Shown here one piece after another: positions 25,757-34,278 of a stretch of DNA of 60,036 bases (position 1 is its first letter; every line of letters begins with the position of its first letter). This DNA is from Paludibacteraceae bacterium (GTDB lineage: Bacteria; Bacteroidota; Bacteroidia; Bacteroidales; Paludibacteraceae), in contig JAFZKQ010000003.1 in assembly GCA_017553575.1 (NCBI GenBank), positions 1 through 60,036 on the forward strand, in the 5' to 3' direction. The notes beneath the pieces were generated by a model that was not told the DNA's origin, ran no database searches, and saw only the letters and a list, made by a program, of their open reading frames with translations. The translations under genes and the position numbers were made by a program.

Positions 25757-26820
25757 GTCGAATTTTGTTTGAAATTGATGTTTCCCAAATTTTCCGTGGA
25801 ATCGGGAAGCATGGCAAAATTACAATTTCTTTTTGGGTAGGCAAGAGATACTGATAAAACGTCTTTCGCTTTTTATTGTCAATGAAATCTGTTGTGTATT
25901 CCATTCTTTATACCCCTACTCTTATCGATTAAAAGTGGGAATAAGTAGTCAAAGAGTAAAGGATTTTCCCCTTCTGCAATATCACCAAAATAACTCTTCA
26001 GGAATCCTATTTCTATGGTCTCACCGATGAGTGCATTCTGAGTGCAAAGGTTTTCCCTAAAGCTCTGAATCTCGATAGCATCCTTCTTGAAACAAAACAT
26101 ATGGACAACGGGCACACATATTTTTTTTGTCAAATCTAAAGTAAAAAGGTCCAGTTCGTCGATTGAATTTTTGTCGATGGGGAGCAAGGACTCTTCCCAT
26201 TTTTTGTCTATGGGTTTTATGGTGTAATAGTAAGAGTAATGTCTAATACGATAACCTTCACTTTTTACTATTGCTTTTACTATTTTACAATCCACCATGG
26301 TCTCGGAGTTGTAATCGGAGTTTCCTATCTGAACCAAAAGAGAAGAGCAGAACAGAAAGGCGGCGAATGTGTACGAGATTCCCCATCCTAAGGAGAGAAG
26401 GCGCTTTTTCTTTTTCTTTTTGTCCTTCTTTCTGTTGGTAGCTGTATCGCGTTCAGTAGAAAAAAAGTTGATGTAAAAATACCATACGACTACCACGAAA
26501 ATCAGAAAAATCCAGAATGACCAATTTGAATATAGAATGGTCTTGAACTCGCAATAGTAGCAGGTGTAGAAATAGAGAATAGGGGTGAGTACTGCCCCTA
26601 TAGGTGTTACTAACGTTGTTTTATATATTGTGTTGAGTTTCTGATTCCAGAAGTCTATGATACACTTTATAATCCATCTTTCAAAGACGAGGAAGAGGAT
26701 GAGAATCAAGAAGAAATAGAAAGAGTAACTCATGTCGTATTTTTGTTTGAAATGGATGTTCCCAAATTTTCCGTGGAATCGGGAAGCATGGCGAAAATAC
26801 AATTCCTTTTTGGGGTAGGC
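25757..26820 (-). repeat. Tandem duplication boundary: shared upstream sequences
   Basis: The 80 or so bp upstream of copy 1 (25757-25838) and of copy 2 (26734-26820) are nearly the same; both contain cccaaattttccgtggaatc and gggaagcatgg. The duplicated unit therefore includes the gene and its 5' flank, with a period of about 977 bp. Confidence 0.8.
25879..26733 (-). CDS. Membrane protein of unknown function, copy 2
   Basis: 284 residues from the ATG at 26733 (MSYSFYFFLILILFLVFERWIIKCIIDFW); the open frame upstream is duplicated flank. It shares layout and most C-terminal sequence with copy 1 (NSDYNSETMVDCKIVKA ... KICVPVVHMFCFKKDAIEI ... FLKSYFGDIAEG). It has a Lys-rich loop, RKKDKKKKKKRL, absent from copy 1, encoded by an A-rich tract prone to slippage. 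The C-terminus is about 15 residues longer. No function can be named. The two copies may form a paralogous pair with diverged specificity. Confidence 0.75.
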   Translation of the reverse strand: MSYSFYFFLILILFLVFERWIIKCIIDFWNQKLNTIYKTTLVTPIGAVLTPILYFYTCYYCEFKTILYSNWSFWIFLIFVVVVWYFYINFFSTERDTATNRKKDKKKKKKRLLSLGWGISYTFAAFLFCSSLLVQIGNSDYNSETMVDCKIVKAIVKSEGYRIRHYSYYYTIKPIDKKWEESLLPIDKNSIDELDLFTLDLTKKICVPVVHMFCFKKDAIEIQSFRENLCTQNALIGETIEIGFLKSYFGDIAEGENPLLFDYLFPLLIDKSRGIKNGIHNRFH

Positions 26821-27066
26821 AAGTGATGCCCGAAATATTGAGTTCTCATTTCCTCGACGAAAATTCGTGTTGAAGTTTGGATTTTAAGAAATGGTTGTAT
26901 AAGTTTGTGTGATGTTTTAGAACTATATTGGACTCAATAATTTTTGATTTTCGTTTGTGTGAATTAATGGTTTTCTGGAGGAGTGTCACAAGTAGGATGG
27001 GTTCGGTAGATGTTTTTTTGCACAGTTTTGATGTTAATTAAAAGGTGTATTTATAAGTATTTTATT
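26821..27066. other. Intergenic stretch before the secreted rSAM partner
   Basis: AT-rich sequence of about 246 bp (333 bp with the duplicated flank to its left). It must hold the promoter of the gene at 27067, but I see no clear TTTG / TAnnTTTG pair and no repeat or RNA. Confidence 0.4.
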
Positions 27067-27852
27067 ATGAGGGTATTTTCACTAAAGGGAAGATTTATTT
27101 TTAGGAAGGCGATAGCATCGCTATTGTCGTCCATGGGCTTCGCTTCTCTCTATGCAACAGAAATGAGGCCGGAAGCACTTTTGGATACGCTGCCTGTAAG
27201 GGATTCCATCTCACAGGAACGGATGATGGTGCTTTATGGGTGTCCAACCGCAGATTTTAAATTCAATGGTCAGGTGATTGATCAGAGTGGCAAACCGTTG
27301 GAAAATGTGGAAGTACGGATACTGCAATGTGGTTACGAGGAAGAGGCCGTGTCGGATGCTGACGGACTTTTCAAAATAGAGTATGAAAATATGCCATGGT
27401 GCGATATAGAAATATCGGCGAAGAACGATTATGCTTCTGCTATTGATTCCATAAAATTAGATCCTGATACCAATCGGGATGATTTTATCATTCCTGAGGA
27501 ACGAAGAAATTCGGCATTCTTTTACGGTGTATACAGTAAAGATATAACCATCATTCTAAATGAGGATGGAGGATTGGGTAAGATCATATTTGGCAGTCCG
27601 GCAAGCGTTCAGGATAAGGGCGCTGATAAGGTTCTTTTGTTCTCCAATCCTGTGGAGAATTATTTGTGGTTCAACATGCAAGAGGTTGAAAATGCCAATG
27701 TTGCCATTTATGATTTCAGGGGTGAGAAAGTGATGGACGCTCTTGTCTCAAACGGAGGGAACCTTTACGTGGGCGATTTGAAGAGCGGAAATTATTTGTT
27801 GACAGTCATTTCTGGTGACAAAAAATACGTTGCTAAATTCATTAAGAAATAA
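27067..27852 (+). CDS. Secreted partner of radical-SAM enzyme, with T9SS type A sorting domain
   Basis: 261 residues from the ATG at 27067. The N-terminus has a basic stretch and a hydrophobic core (FRKAIASLLSSMGFASLYATE) but no lipobox Cys. The centre, MVLYGCPTADFKFNGQVIDQSGKPLENVEVRILQCG, then DADGLFKIEYENMPWCDIEI and FFYGVYSKDITIIL, follows the pattern of the lipoprotein partner in rSAM/lipoprotein systems, with a carboxypeptidase-regulatory-like fold. The last 75 or so residues (VLLFSNPVENYLWFN ... VAIYDFRGEKVM ... LKSGNYLLTVISGDKKYVAKFIKK) are a T9SS type A sorting domain. So it is likely exported by Sec and T9SS, and possibly modified by the radical-SAM enzyme next door. A terminator hairpin separates the two genes. 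Confidence 0.75.
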   Translation: MRVFSLKGRFIFRKAIASLLSSMGFASLYATEMRPEALLDTLPVRDSISQERMMVLYGCPTADFKFNGQVIDQSGKPLENVEVRILQCGYEEEAVSDADGLFKIEYENMPWCDIEISAKNDYASAIDSIKLDPDTNRDDFIIPEERRNSAFFYGVYSKDITIILNEDGGLGKIIFGSPASVQDKGADKVLLFSNPVENYLWFNMQEVENANVAIYDFRGEKVMDALVSNGGNLYVGDLKSGNYLLTVISGDKKYVAKFIKK

Positions 27853-27876
27853 GGCAAGGATTAGATTCCTTACTAC

Positions 27877-27914
27877 TATCAGTCATTCTCTCCTTGGGGA
27901 TGACTGATATTTTT
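27877..27914 (+). terminator. Terminator or attenuator between the secreted partner and the rSAM gene
   Basis: A 10-bp perfect stem, tatcagtcat with atgactgata, and a 13-nt loop, followed by five T. It lies 25 bp after the stop and 70 bp before the rSAM ATG. If partly read through, it would make the partner more abundant than the enzyme. Confidence 0.75.
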
Positions 27915-27984
27915 GGTTTGATAATCAGTAAATAGGGAGCTCCTTTGAAAAGTTCCAATTAAAGAAATTCCCAAAAGAGAGGTC

Positions 27985-29067
27985 ATGGACAATCCGAAAA
28001 AAATCCCATTAAAAAAGAGGCTTGCTTTAAATTTATATGATATTTATCGGCACGATGTGACGAAGGAGCATAAACTAACCTATCTTTTCTGGGAGTGCAC
28101 GTTGCGTTGTACCTTGAACTGCTTGCATTGTGGAAGCGACTGCCGTCAAATCTCCGATGCCAAAGATATGCCGGTGGAGGATTTCATCAATGCCGTGAAG
28201 CAGATCGTCCCGATTGTCGACCCGCATCATACTATGGTCGTATTTACTGGCGGGGAGGCACTTGTCCGCAAGGACTTGGAGCAGGCTGGCTTGGAATTGT
28301 ATAAGCTTGGATTTCCTTGGGGAATCGTCAGTAATGGCCATTTGTTGACCAAGGAGCGGATGGAGTCTCTGCTTCGGGCGGGCATGCGTGCTTGCACAAT
28401 CAGCTTGGATGGCCTCAAGGATTCTCACAACTGGTTGAGGCAAAACGCTTTGTCGTACGACCGTGCCATCAATGCCATCAAGATGCTGCCTCAAACGGAT
28501 CTTGAATATGATGTGCTGACTTGTGTCAACAACCGAAACTTCGAAGAACTTCCTCAAGTCAAGCAGATGCTGATCGATTTTGGCGTAAAAAATTGGCGGA
28601 TAGCCACCATTTTCCCTATCGGTAGGGCTGCGGAAAATCCCGAATTGCAATTGCCTAATGATAAATTCAAGGCTGTTTTCGATTTTATCGAGGCGACTCG
28701 AAAAGAGGACAGAATACATGTGAACTACGGATGCGAAGGCTTCTTGGGCGATTACGAAAGTCGCGTCAGGGACAACTTCTTTTTCTGTCGGGCTGGAATC
28801 AATATCGGTTCTATTCTCGTCGATGGTAGCATATCGGCATGTCCTGATTTAAGAAACCGCTTTATTCAAGGGAACATCTATAAAGACAATTTTGCGGATG
28901 TATGGCAAAACAGGTACCAGATCATGCGGGATCGATCTTGGACAAAAACTGGAATCTGCAAAGACTGCGAATTCTTCAAGCATTGTGAAGGAAATGGCTT
29001 GCATCTTCGAGACGAAGAGACGAACGAACTTGCTTTTTGCCATTTGAAAAGGATGACGGGGGAATGA
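27985..29067 (+). CDS. Radical SAM/SPASM enzyme of the rSAM/lipoprotein type
   Basis: 360 residues. It begins with the typical lead KKRLALNLYDIYRHDVTKEHKLTYLFWECTLRC. The [4Fe-4S]-SAM motif CxxxCxxC is at residues 42-49 (CTLNCLHC), followed by GSDC. VVFTGGEAL is the SAM-binding GGE motif. A C-terminal SPASM domain supplies cysteines for auxiliary clusters: FFFCRAGINIGSILVDGSISACPD, then GICKDCEFFKHCEGNG and LAFCHLK. The sequence fits the Bacteroidota rSAM enzyme encoded beside a conserved lipoprotein (the TIGR04133/TIGR04134 pair, from memory). The chemistry and target are unknown; the preceding secreted protein is the likely substrate or partner. Its end lies 30 bp from the end of the convergent PflA-like gene. 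Confidence 0.88.
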   Translation: MDNPKKIPLKKRLALNLYDIYRHDVTKEHKLTYLFWECTLRCTLNCLHCGSDCRQISDAKDMPVEDFINAVKQIVPIVDPHHTMVVFTGGEALVRKDLEQAGLELYKLGFPWGIVSNGHLLTKERMESLLRAGMRACTISLDGLKDSHNWLRQNALSYDRAINAIKMLPQTDLEYDVLTCVNNRNFEELPQVKQMLIDFGVKNWRIATIFPIGRAAENPELQLPNDKFKAVFDFIEATRKEDRIHVNYGCEGFLGDYESRVRDNFFFCRAGINIGSILVDGSISACPDLRNRFIQGNIYKDNFADVWQNRYQIMRDRSWTKTGICKDCEFFKHCEGNGLHLRDEETNELAFCHLKRMTGE

Positions 29068-29097
29068 CGCACCCTCGATTCTCTTGTTGTTGGTCGG

Positions 29098-29739
29098 TTA
29101 GGAGTTACCTGTCTTATTGATCTCTTTCTTATAGTGAAACCGGTCAATCTTTTCGATTCCCATCTGGCGGATGAACTCCTCGCTTTTCTGGTTCTCTTCT
29201 TCTGTGTTGAAATCGGGTATGAGGGGAATCCTCACTAAGATGGATTCTGGGTTGGTGTTTTCAACGAGCCATTTAAGGTTTTCGAAAACCCGATGGTTCT
29301 CTTTCCCCGTGTATCGTTTGTAAATTTCTGGATTCATCTCCTTGATGTCGACGATGTAGTTGTCCACTGCTTCGTTTGCTCTTTGTAGATGCTCTAGCGG
29401 AACATTTAGGCATGTTTCGAGCGTGATGTTCCATTGAGGTCCGCAGAGTTCGCGGAATTCACGTAGGAAATTGGGATGTAGCAGAGGTTCTCCGCCGCCG
29501 AAAGTGATGCCTCCGTTGGTGGCGAGGAAGTAGATCTGGTCGATCTTCACTTTCTCGTAAAGTTCGGCTGGAGTGTAGGTCTGGAATTGTTCCCCCTCTT
29601 TCAACGATTGGGGGTTGAGGCAATATTGGCAACGGAGGGGACAACCCCAAAATCCGACGAGCGTCGTGACGCCCTCACCATCCGTGGCGATTCTGTGGCG
29701 GGCAATGCCGATTATTTTAGCGGAACATTCCTTTTCCAT
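29098..29739 (-). CDS. PflA-like radical SAM protein
   Basis: 213 residues resembling glycyl-radical-enzyme activases in size and order. The lead IIGIARHRIATDGEGVTTLVGFWGCPLRCQYC places the CxxxCxxC at residues 33-40. GGITFGGGEPLLHPNFL is the GGE motif, and VDIKEMNPEIYKRYTG and VRIPLIPDFN match PflA. No extra ferredoxin-like insert is present. No glycyl-radical enzyme is encoded in the window, so it may serve the Cys-motif protein whose gene ends 36 bp upstream in the same transcript, or a distant enzyme. Confidence 0.85.
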   Translation of the reverse strand: MEKECSAKIIGIARHRIATDGEGVTTLVGFWGCPLRCQYCLNPQSLKEGEQFQTYTPAELYEKVKIDQIYFLATNGGITFGGGEPLLHPNFLREFRELCGPQWNITLETCLNVPLEHLQRANEAVDNYIVDIKEMNPEIYKRYTGKENHRVFENLKWLVENTNPESILVRIPLIPDFNTEEENQKSEEFIRQMGIEKIDRFHYKKEINKTGNS

Positions 29740-29775
29740 AATCTATTGATAACCTCTTTTTCCTGTGTTTTTTGC

Positions 29776-30201
29776 TTATTTTGAGCGCAAAGAGTCTTTT
29801 TTCTCCGTGCCTTCAGAAGGGTCGAGATTTTCGGTCGCCTCCCTTGGCTCATTCTCCTCATTCTCTTCGGGAATATAAGACACGTCACCCTCTAGTTGGT
29901 AATATTCTTCTGGGGGAGTGTCCTGTCCTGGTGCTGGCACAATCCCCATAGTATGGTTGTTGCCGAAGGGGTTGCAACTGGCCATCGTGAAGGCCAACCC
30001 GGTCAGCGTGATGGCTTTCCCCAGTTGGGAACGTTTGTTCAGCTCCGATTCGAGGAAGCGGACTTCGGCCTCGCATTTGGGACACGTGCCCTGACAGTCG
30101 CCTTTGTGACGGCACTCTTCCGTGATGAGTTTGATGTCGTTTTCTTGGGCAATCCGTTGCCTAATCTCCTTCAGTATTTTGCAAGTCTTTTTTCCGTTCA
30201 T
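29776..30201 (-). CDS. Cys-motif membrane protein paired with the PflA-like rSAM
   Basis: 141 residues. The N-terminal 55 contain four cysteines at 30, 36, 40 and 43 in EECRHKGDCQGTCPKCEAEV, a likely metal or cluster site, then a basic LESELNKRSQLGK. One hydrophobic segment follows (AITLTGLAFTMASC, about 63-76), then a long Pro/Glu-rich acidic tail to the end. I recall similar N-terminal domains in other Bacteroidota proteins next to radical-SAM genes, but no function. The tail is probably outside and the Cys domain in the cytosol. Co-transcription with the rSAM gene suggests a substrate, electron carrier or assembly partner. Confidence 0.7.
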   Translation of the reverse strand: MNGKKTCKILKEIRQRIAQENDIKLITEECRHKGDCQGTCPKCEAEVRFLESELNKRSQLGKAITLTGLAFTMASCNPFGNNHTMGIVPAPGQDTPPEEYYQLEGDVSYIPEENEENEPREATENLDPSEGTEKKDSLRSK

Positions 30202-30250
30202 GCCTTAATTTTTAAAAGATTGGAGCTATTGCGAAGCCGTTGGTTTAAAT

Positions 30251-30294
30251 TCAAATATCCCCAGTCCCTTGCTTCTGCATGGAACTGGGGATAT
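30251..30294 (-). terminator. Terminator after the gamma carbonic anhydrase-like gene
   Basis: An 11-bp perfect stem, atatccccagt (30255-30265) with actggggatat (30284-30294), and a T-rich 3' side on the minus strand (TTTGAATTT). Confidence 0.75.
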
Positions 30295-30299
30295 ATGCT

Positions 30300-30818
30300 T
30301 TATTCCTCCTTGTACCAACTAGCGTACATGACGTAGTTGTTGGAGATTCGGTTGATCATATCCTTGGTCTGCTCAGGGGAGACATCCTTGATCTTTTTTG
30401 CAGGAACGCCTGCGTAGAGGCTTCCCGGTTCTACGATCGTGCCGCTGGTCACGAGGGCGTTGGCAGCGATGATGGAGTTCTCTCCGATGACCGCGCCGTC
30501 TAGGATGGTGGATCCCATGCCGATCAAGACGTTGGAGCAGATTTTAGCCCCGTGGATGGTGGCGTTGTGTCCTACGGAAACATTGTCTCCAATCTCGATC
30601 GTCGATTTCTCGTAGAGCGTATGGAGGACACTTCCGTCCTGGATGTTGACTTTGTTGCCGATGCGTATGGAGTTGACATCGCCACGAAGGACGGTGTTGA
30701 ACCAGATGCTGCAATCGTCTCCCATCTCCACGTCGCCAATGATGGTGGCGTTGTCGGCAAGGAATACGTTCTTGCCGATTTTAGGGGTGAACCCTCTAAC
30801 AGATTTTATGAGTGCCAT
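30300..30818 (-). CDS. Gamma carbonic anhydrase family protein (left-handed beta-helix)
   Basis: 172 residues of hexapeptide repeats forming a left-handed beta-helix (NVFLADNATIIGDVEMGDDCSIWFN, GNKVNIQDGSVLHTL, GDNVSVGHNATIHGAKI). The three expected zinc-ligand His positions are present in VLHTL and VGHNATIHG. Relatives include YrdA, PaaY and archaeal Cam; many have weak or no anhydrase activity, so the reaction is uncertain. Its ATG overlaps the stop of the upstream thioredoxin-like gene by one base (TAATG), so the two are translationally coupled. Confidence 0.9.
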   Translation of the reverse strand: MALIKSVRGFTPKIGKNVFLADNATIIGDVEMGDDCSIWFNTVLRGDVNSIRIGNKVNIQDGSVLHTLYEKSTIEIGDNVSVGHNATIHGAKICSNVLIGMGSTILDGAVIGENSIIAANALVTSGTIVEPGSLYAGVPAKKIKDVSPEQTKDMINRISNNYVMYASWYKEE

Positions 30819-32257
30819 TATTTCTTCTTTTTGTTGGAAGCCTCTTTGCCTCTCTTGTTAATCTCCTCGTCCAAAATCATGTCGAGTGTTTTCATATCGA
30901 TCTTCTTTGCCAAGAATTTACGCTCTTTGTCGAGCAGATAGACGCCAGGCGTGGAAGAGGCATCGTAATATTTCCAGAACCAAGATTCACGGTCTGGGTC
31001 CCAAACGTTGATCCAATCGTTGAGTTTGTGCTTGTTGACGAAATCCAACCACTCTTTCTTGTTTGTTTGGGTATAGAACGCAAATACTTCAAATCCTTTA
31101 TCCTTGTATTTCGCATAGACTGAGTCGTGCAAGACCGGAGTCGTCTTTTTACAGTGGCCACAAGATGGCTCGAAGAAGTAGACGAGAACGTAAGGTTGCT
31201 TCAAGTCGCGAAGTTGAATAATCGAGTTGTTGGAGTCACGTGCCACCAAGTTGTGGGCGTGCATACCGATTTTGTTGTATCTGATCTTGTCAGCCTCTTT
31301 CCGCAAGTCGTTGACCCAAGCCGTGTCGGCCCAAGTTGCTTCGCCAGAGAGGTAATATTTGTCGGCGATGGCCAACCACACAGCATCCATACCCATGATT
31401 TTGCTTTGGAGACCGAAGTTGATCATCTTGCTACACATGGTTTGGTAAGTCTCCTCGTTGCCTTTGCTTCGCTCGATCAAGTCGATGGCTGCAGCAGCGA
31501 TGGAGTCCGGGTGTTGGATGACGAATTTACTGATGTAAGTGTCCACCTTTCCAGGGAAATATTGCGTGCGAAGGAAACGTGGATCTTGCAAGTCAATGTT
31601 GTCGAAGTAGTGTCTCTTCGCATATTGGTAGCGGGTCATTGGTCGAATGGAATCTGCCACTTCCTTAAACTCTGGAGTCTCTACGGGGATTGTTCCTTTC
31701 AAGAATGCAGCGAAGAAAGTTCCCTTGTTCTCCTCCATCATTCTCTTTTGGAATGCGCTGACCTCATCGTTCAAAGCCTCTGCTTTTTTGATGTAGGAGA
31801 GGGAGTCGATCTTTTTCTCCTTGTATTGGGAGGCGAGCTCGCGTTGTTGTTTGTGGCGCCTGGACATCTCGTTCAACAACTCTTGGTATTTGATACTTTC
31901 GGTACTACCTTTGATGCTGGCATTCGACAAGTTGGCGGTGTCCACTTTGATTTGGATGTTTTGGTCTTCACCGACAAGGATATCGAAGAATTTTTCAGAA
32001 TTGAAATAGACGATGTAGATACCCTGTTTCAGAGGTTCTTTTTTAGAGAAGGCTCCGATTCCTTTCTCGTTGAGGACGGTCGTGTCTTTTGAATAAGTTT
32101 TCCCGTTGAAATAGAAAGCTAGATAAACGGTGTCTTTTTTAAGATCAGGAACAGTCACCTGAATGTTGTAGCCTTTGCCGTTGCTGGAAGTGCCCTTAGC
32201 AGCAAATGCGGAAAGAGAAAAAATGAGAGCAATGCTAATTAAAAATAACCTTTTCAT
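30818..32257 (-). CDS. Exported thioredoxin-like protein (DUF4369/DUF5106/TlpA-type)
   Basis: 479 residues with a signal peptide (MKRLFLISIALIFSLSAFAAKG). The N-terminal region (about 25-115) has the DUF4369 pattern: YNIQVTVPDLKKDTVYLAFYFNGK, then QGIYIVYF. A long helical part (about 120-300) resembles DUF5106. The last 150 residues are a thioredoxin fold with the redox motif in FFEPSCGHCKKTTP (CGHC near residues 364-367). Such proteins act in the periplasm on disulphides or cytochrome maturation; the partner is unknown. Coupled to the gamma carbonic anhydrase-like gene. Confidence 0.85.
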   Translation of the reverse strand: MKRLFLISIALIFSLSAFAAKGTSSNGKGYNIQVTVPDLKKDTVYLAFYFNGKTYSKDTTVLNEKGIGAFSKKEPLKQGIYIVYFNSEKFFDILVGEDQNIQIKVDTANLSNASIKGSTESIKYQELLNEMSRRHKQQRELASQYKEKKIDSLSYIKKAEALNDEVSAFQKRMMEENKGTFFAAFLKGTIPVETPEFKEVADSIRPMTRYQYAKRHYFDNIDLQDPRFLRTQYFPGKVDTYISKFVIQHPDSIAAAAIDLIERSKGNEETYQTMCSKMINFGLQSKIMGMDAVWLAIADKYYLSGEATWADTAWVNDLRKEADKIRYNKIGMHAHNLVARDSNNSIIQLRDLKQPYVLVYFFEPSCGHCKKTTPVLHDSVYAKYKDKGFEVFAFYTQTNKKEWLDFVNKHKLNDWINVWDPDRESWFWKYYDASSTPGVYLLDKERKFLAKKIDMKTLDMILDEEINKRGKEASNKKKK

Positions 32258-32456
32258 ATTTTTTGTTGTTTTTAAGGTGGGTCCTATCGAATAGAACCCC
32301 TTATTCTTTATGTTTCCTAAATAAATGAATTAAGAGGATAGAAGTGGAGTTTATGAGTTTGCAATCTGCTTTTTTGAACTCAACTGAGCCCTTCTCTCCT
32401 AAAATTCAGGCTAAATTATGAAAAACATTTGGAATAGCGGAATGATTGGAAAACAT

Positions 32457-34247
32457 TTAAATAGTTTTCACTTTTTCCGATAGCCAAATTCGGGTCTCCT
32501 CGTCCAAAAGTGGGGCTATTTTATCGTATACCTTTTGGTGGTATTGGTTGATCCAATTGCGCTCCTTTTCGGTCAGGAGGGAGGTCTCTATTAGTTTCGT
32601 GTCGTAAGGGAAAAGCGTGACGGTTTCCATCTGGAGGAATTTCCCGAACTCATCGTCGTTGGCATACTCTTGAACCATGACCATGTTCTCAATCCGTATT
32701 CCGTATTGTCCCTTTTTGTAAAGGCCCGGCTCGTCGGAGATGAGCATTCCGGCTTGTAGTTCCGTGCCGTTGTCACGCGTCCGGATGTTTTGGGGACCTT
32801 CATGTACGCAGAGGAAATGTCCGATGCCGTGTCCGGTTCCATGCCCGTAGTCTTCGCAGGAATCCCAAAGGAATTGTCTCGCCAAAACGTCCAATTGTGC
32901 GCCTCGTGTGCCTTGCGGGAAGTGGGCATTAGCCAAGGCGATGTGACCTTTCAACACGTTGGTATAATCCTTCTTCTGTTGAGGCGTAGGGTCTCCCAAT
33001 ATGACGGTTCTTGTGATGTCTGTTGTTCCGTCAAAGTAGTTGCCTCCAGAATCGACCAAGAGAAGTCCCTCTTTGCCGATCTCCGCATTGCTCTCCTCGG
33101 TTGCGCTGTAGTGTACGATAGCTCCGTGTTGTCCGTACCCAGCGATGGTGCCGAAGCTCTCGCAGAAGAAATCCTTCTGTTGACTACGGTATTCGTGCAA
33201 TTTTTGCGCAAAGCTGAGTTCTGTCACCCGATGACCCTCTTCCACCATACGCTCCAACCATCGAAACGCGTAGGACAGCGCAACGCCGTCTTTTACGACT
33301 GCATTTCGGATTCCCTTCTGCTCCGTTTCGTTTTTGATGCTTTTCATGAGAGCGATGGGGGATGGGGCTGAAACGATGGACTCTGTATGGCAGATGGCTG
33401 AAGTAAGGGCGTAGTTGACCTTCTCTTTGTCCATCATGATCCTCTGTTTCTCGGGCCATGATTTCAATACCTTATATATGGTGTCGTACGGGCGCAGTTC
33501 GATGCCGTTTTCGAGGAACTTAGCCCGAGCCTTTGACGTGATGCGGGAACAGTCGGTGAAAAGTGTTGCCGAGTCGTTGGTTAGGATGGCATAGGCAATG
33601 GCGACGGGGTTGTATTCCACGTCGGACGCCCGGAGGTTGAAGCACCAAGCCACCTCGTCGAGTGCAGTTATGAGTAGGGCATCAGCCTTTGCTTTTTGGA
33701 TTTGAGTCCTGATACGGCTCCATTTCTCGGGAAGCGTCTCGCCAGAATAGTCCTCGTCGAGGTAGAAAAGCTCCGTATCGGGTAGGGCAGGGCGTTCTCT
33801 CCATAATGGACCGATGAAGTCGATGTCCGTCTTGAGCGTTAGGTGGTGTTCTCTGAAACGTTTACACATCCGCTCAACCTCGTTGGCAGAGAAAAGACTG
33901 CCGTCAATGCCCACACACTCGCCCTCTTTCGCCCTGCTGCATATCCAATCATAGATGGAAGGCGTATTTCCCGTGTTCTCCTTATATAGAAGAATGCCCG
34001 AGCCGGACAACTGCTCTTCTGCTTGTAGAAAATAGCGGGAGTCGGTCCAAAGGCCCGCTTCGGATAGTGAGAAGACCACCGTTCCGGCAGACCCTGTAAA
34101 GCCGCTGATCCATTCCCTGCTTTTCCAGTGGGAGGCGACGTATTCGCTCAGGTGAGGGTCGGCGGTGGGAACGATAAGATAATGTACGTTGCTCTCTTGG
34201 AGGAGATTACGCAAACGTTCTATTCTTTTTGCAATGTTATTTTCCAT
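32457..34247 (-). CDS. Xaa-Pro aminopeptidase (M24B, aminopeptidase P family)
   Basis: 596 residues from the ATG at 34247 (MENNIAKRIERLRNLL); the 58 codons upstream in frame are not protein-like. The three-domain aminopeptidase P layout is visible: two creatinase-like N-terminal domains and a pita-bread catalytic domain. Metal ligands lie in LLVDSGGNYFDGTTDITRT (two Asp), GHGTGHGIGHFLCVHEG (His), ISDEPGLY (Glu) and GIRIENM (Glu). It removes N-terminal residues preceding proline. The absence of a signal peptide suggests the cytosol. Confidence 0.93.
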   Translation of the reverse strand: MENNIAKRIERLRNLLQESNVHYLIVPTADPHLSEYVASHWKSREWISGFTGSAGTVVFSLSEAGLWTDSRYFLQAEEQLSGSGILLYKENTGNTPSIYDWICSRAKEGECVGIDGSLFSANEVERMCKRFREHHLTLKTDIDFIGPLWRERPALPDTELFYLDEDYSGETLPEKWSRIRTQIQKAKADALLITALDEVAWCFNLRASDVEYNPVAIAYAILTNDSATLFTDCSRITSKARAKFLENGIELRPYDTIYKVLKSWPEKQRIMMDKEKVNYALTSAICHTESIVSAPSPIALMKSIKNETEQKGIRNAVVKDGVALSYAFRWLERMVEEGHRVTELSFAQKLHEYRSQQKDFFCESFGTIAGYGQHGAIVHYSATEESNAEIGKEGLLLVDSGGNYFDGTTDITRTVILGDPTPQQKKDYTNVLKGHIALANAHFPQGTRGAQLDVLARQFLWDSCEDYGHGTGHGIGHFLCVHEGPQNIRTRDNGTELQAGMLISDEPGLYKKGQYGIRIENMVMVQEYANDDEFGKFLQMETVTLFPYDTKLIETSLLTEKERNWINQYHQKVYDKIAPLLDEETRIWLSEKVKTI

Positions 34248-34270
34248 CCTTGAATTTTTCTGTTTGAAAA

Positions 34271-34278
34271 CAAAGATA
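34271..34278 (-). promoter_or_regulatory. Likely -7 box of the aminopeptidase P gene
   Basis: TATCTTTG on the minus strand matches TAnnTTTG, 24 nt before the ATG. No matching -33 TTTG at the normal distance. Confidence 0.4.

Noticed and set aside
29098-29739. Activase of anaerobic ribonucleotide reductase (NrdG)
   Set aside because: NrdG is shorter and the neighbouring nrdD gene is absent; the sequence resembles PflA more in the VDIKEMNPEIYKRYTG region.
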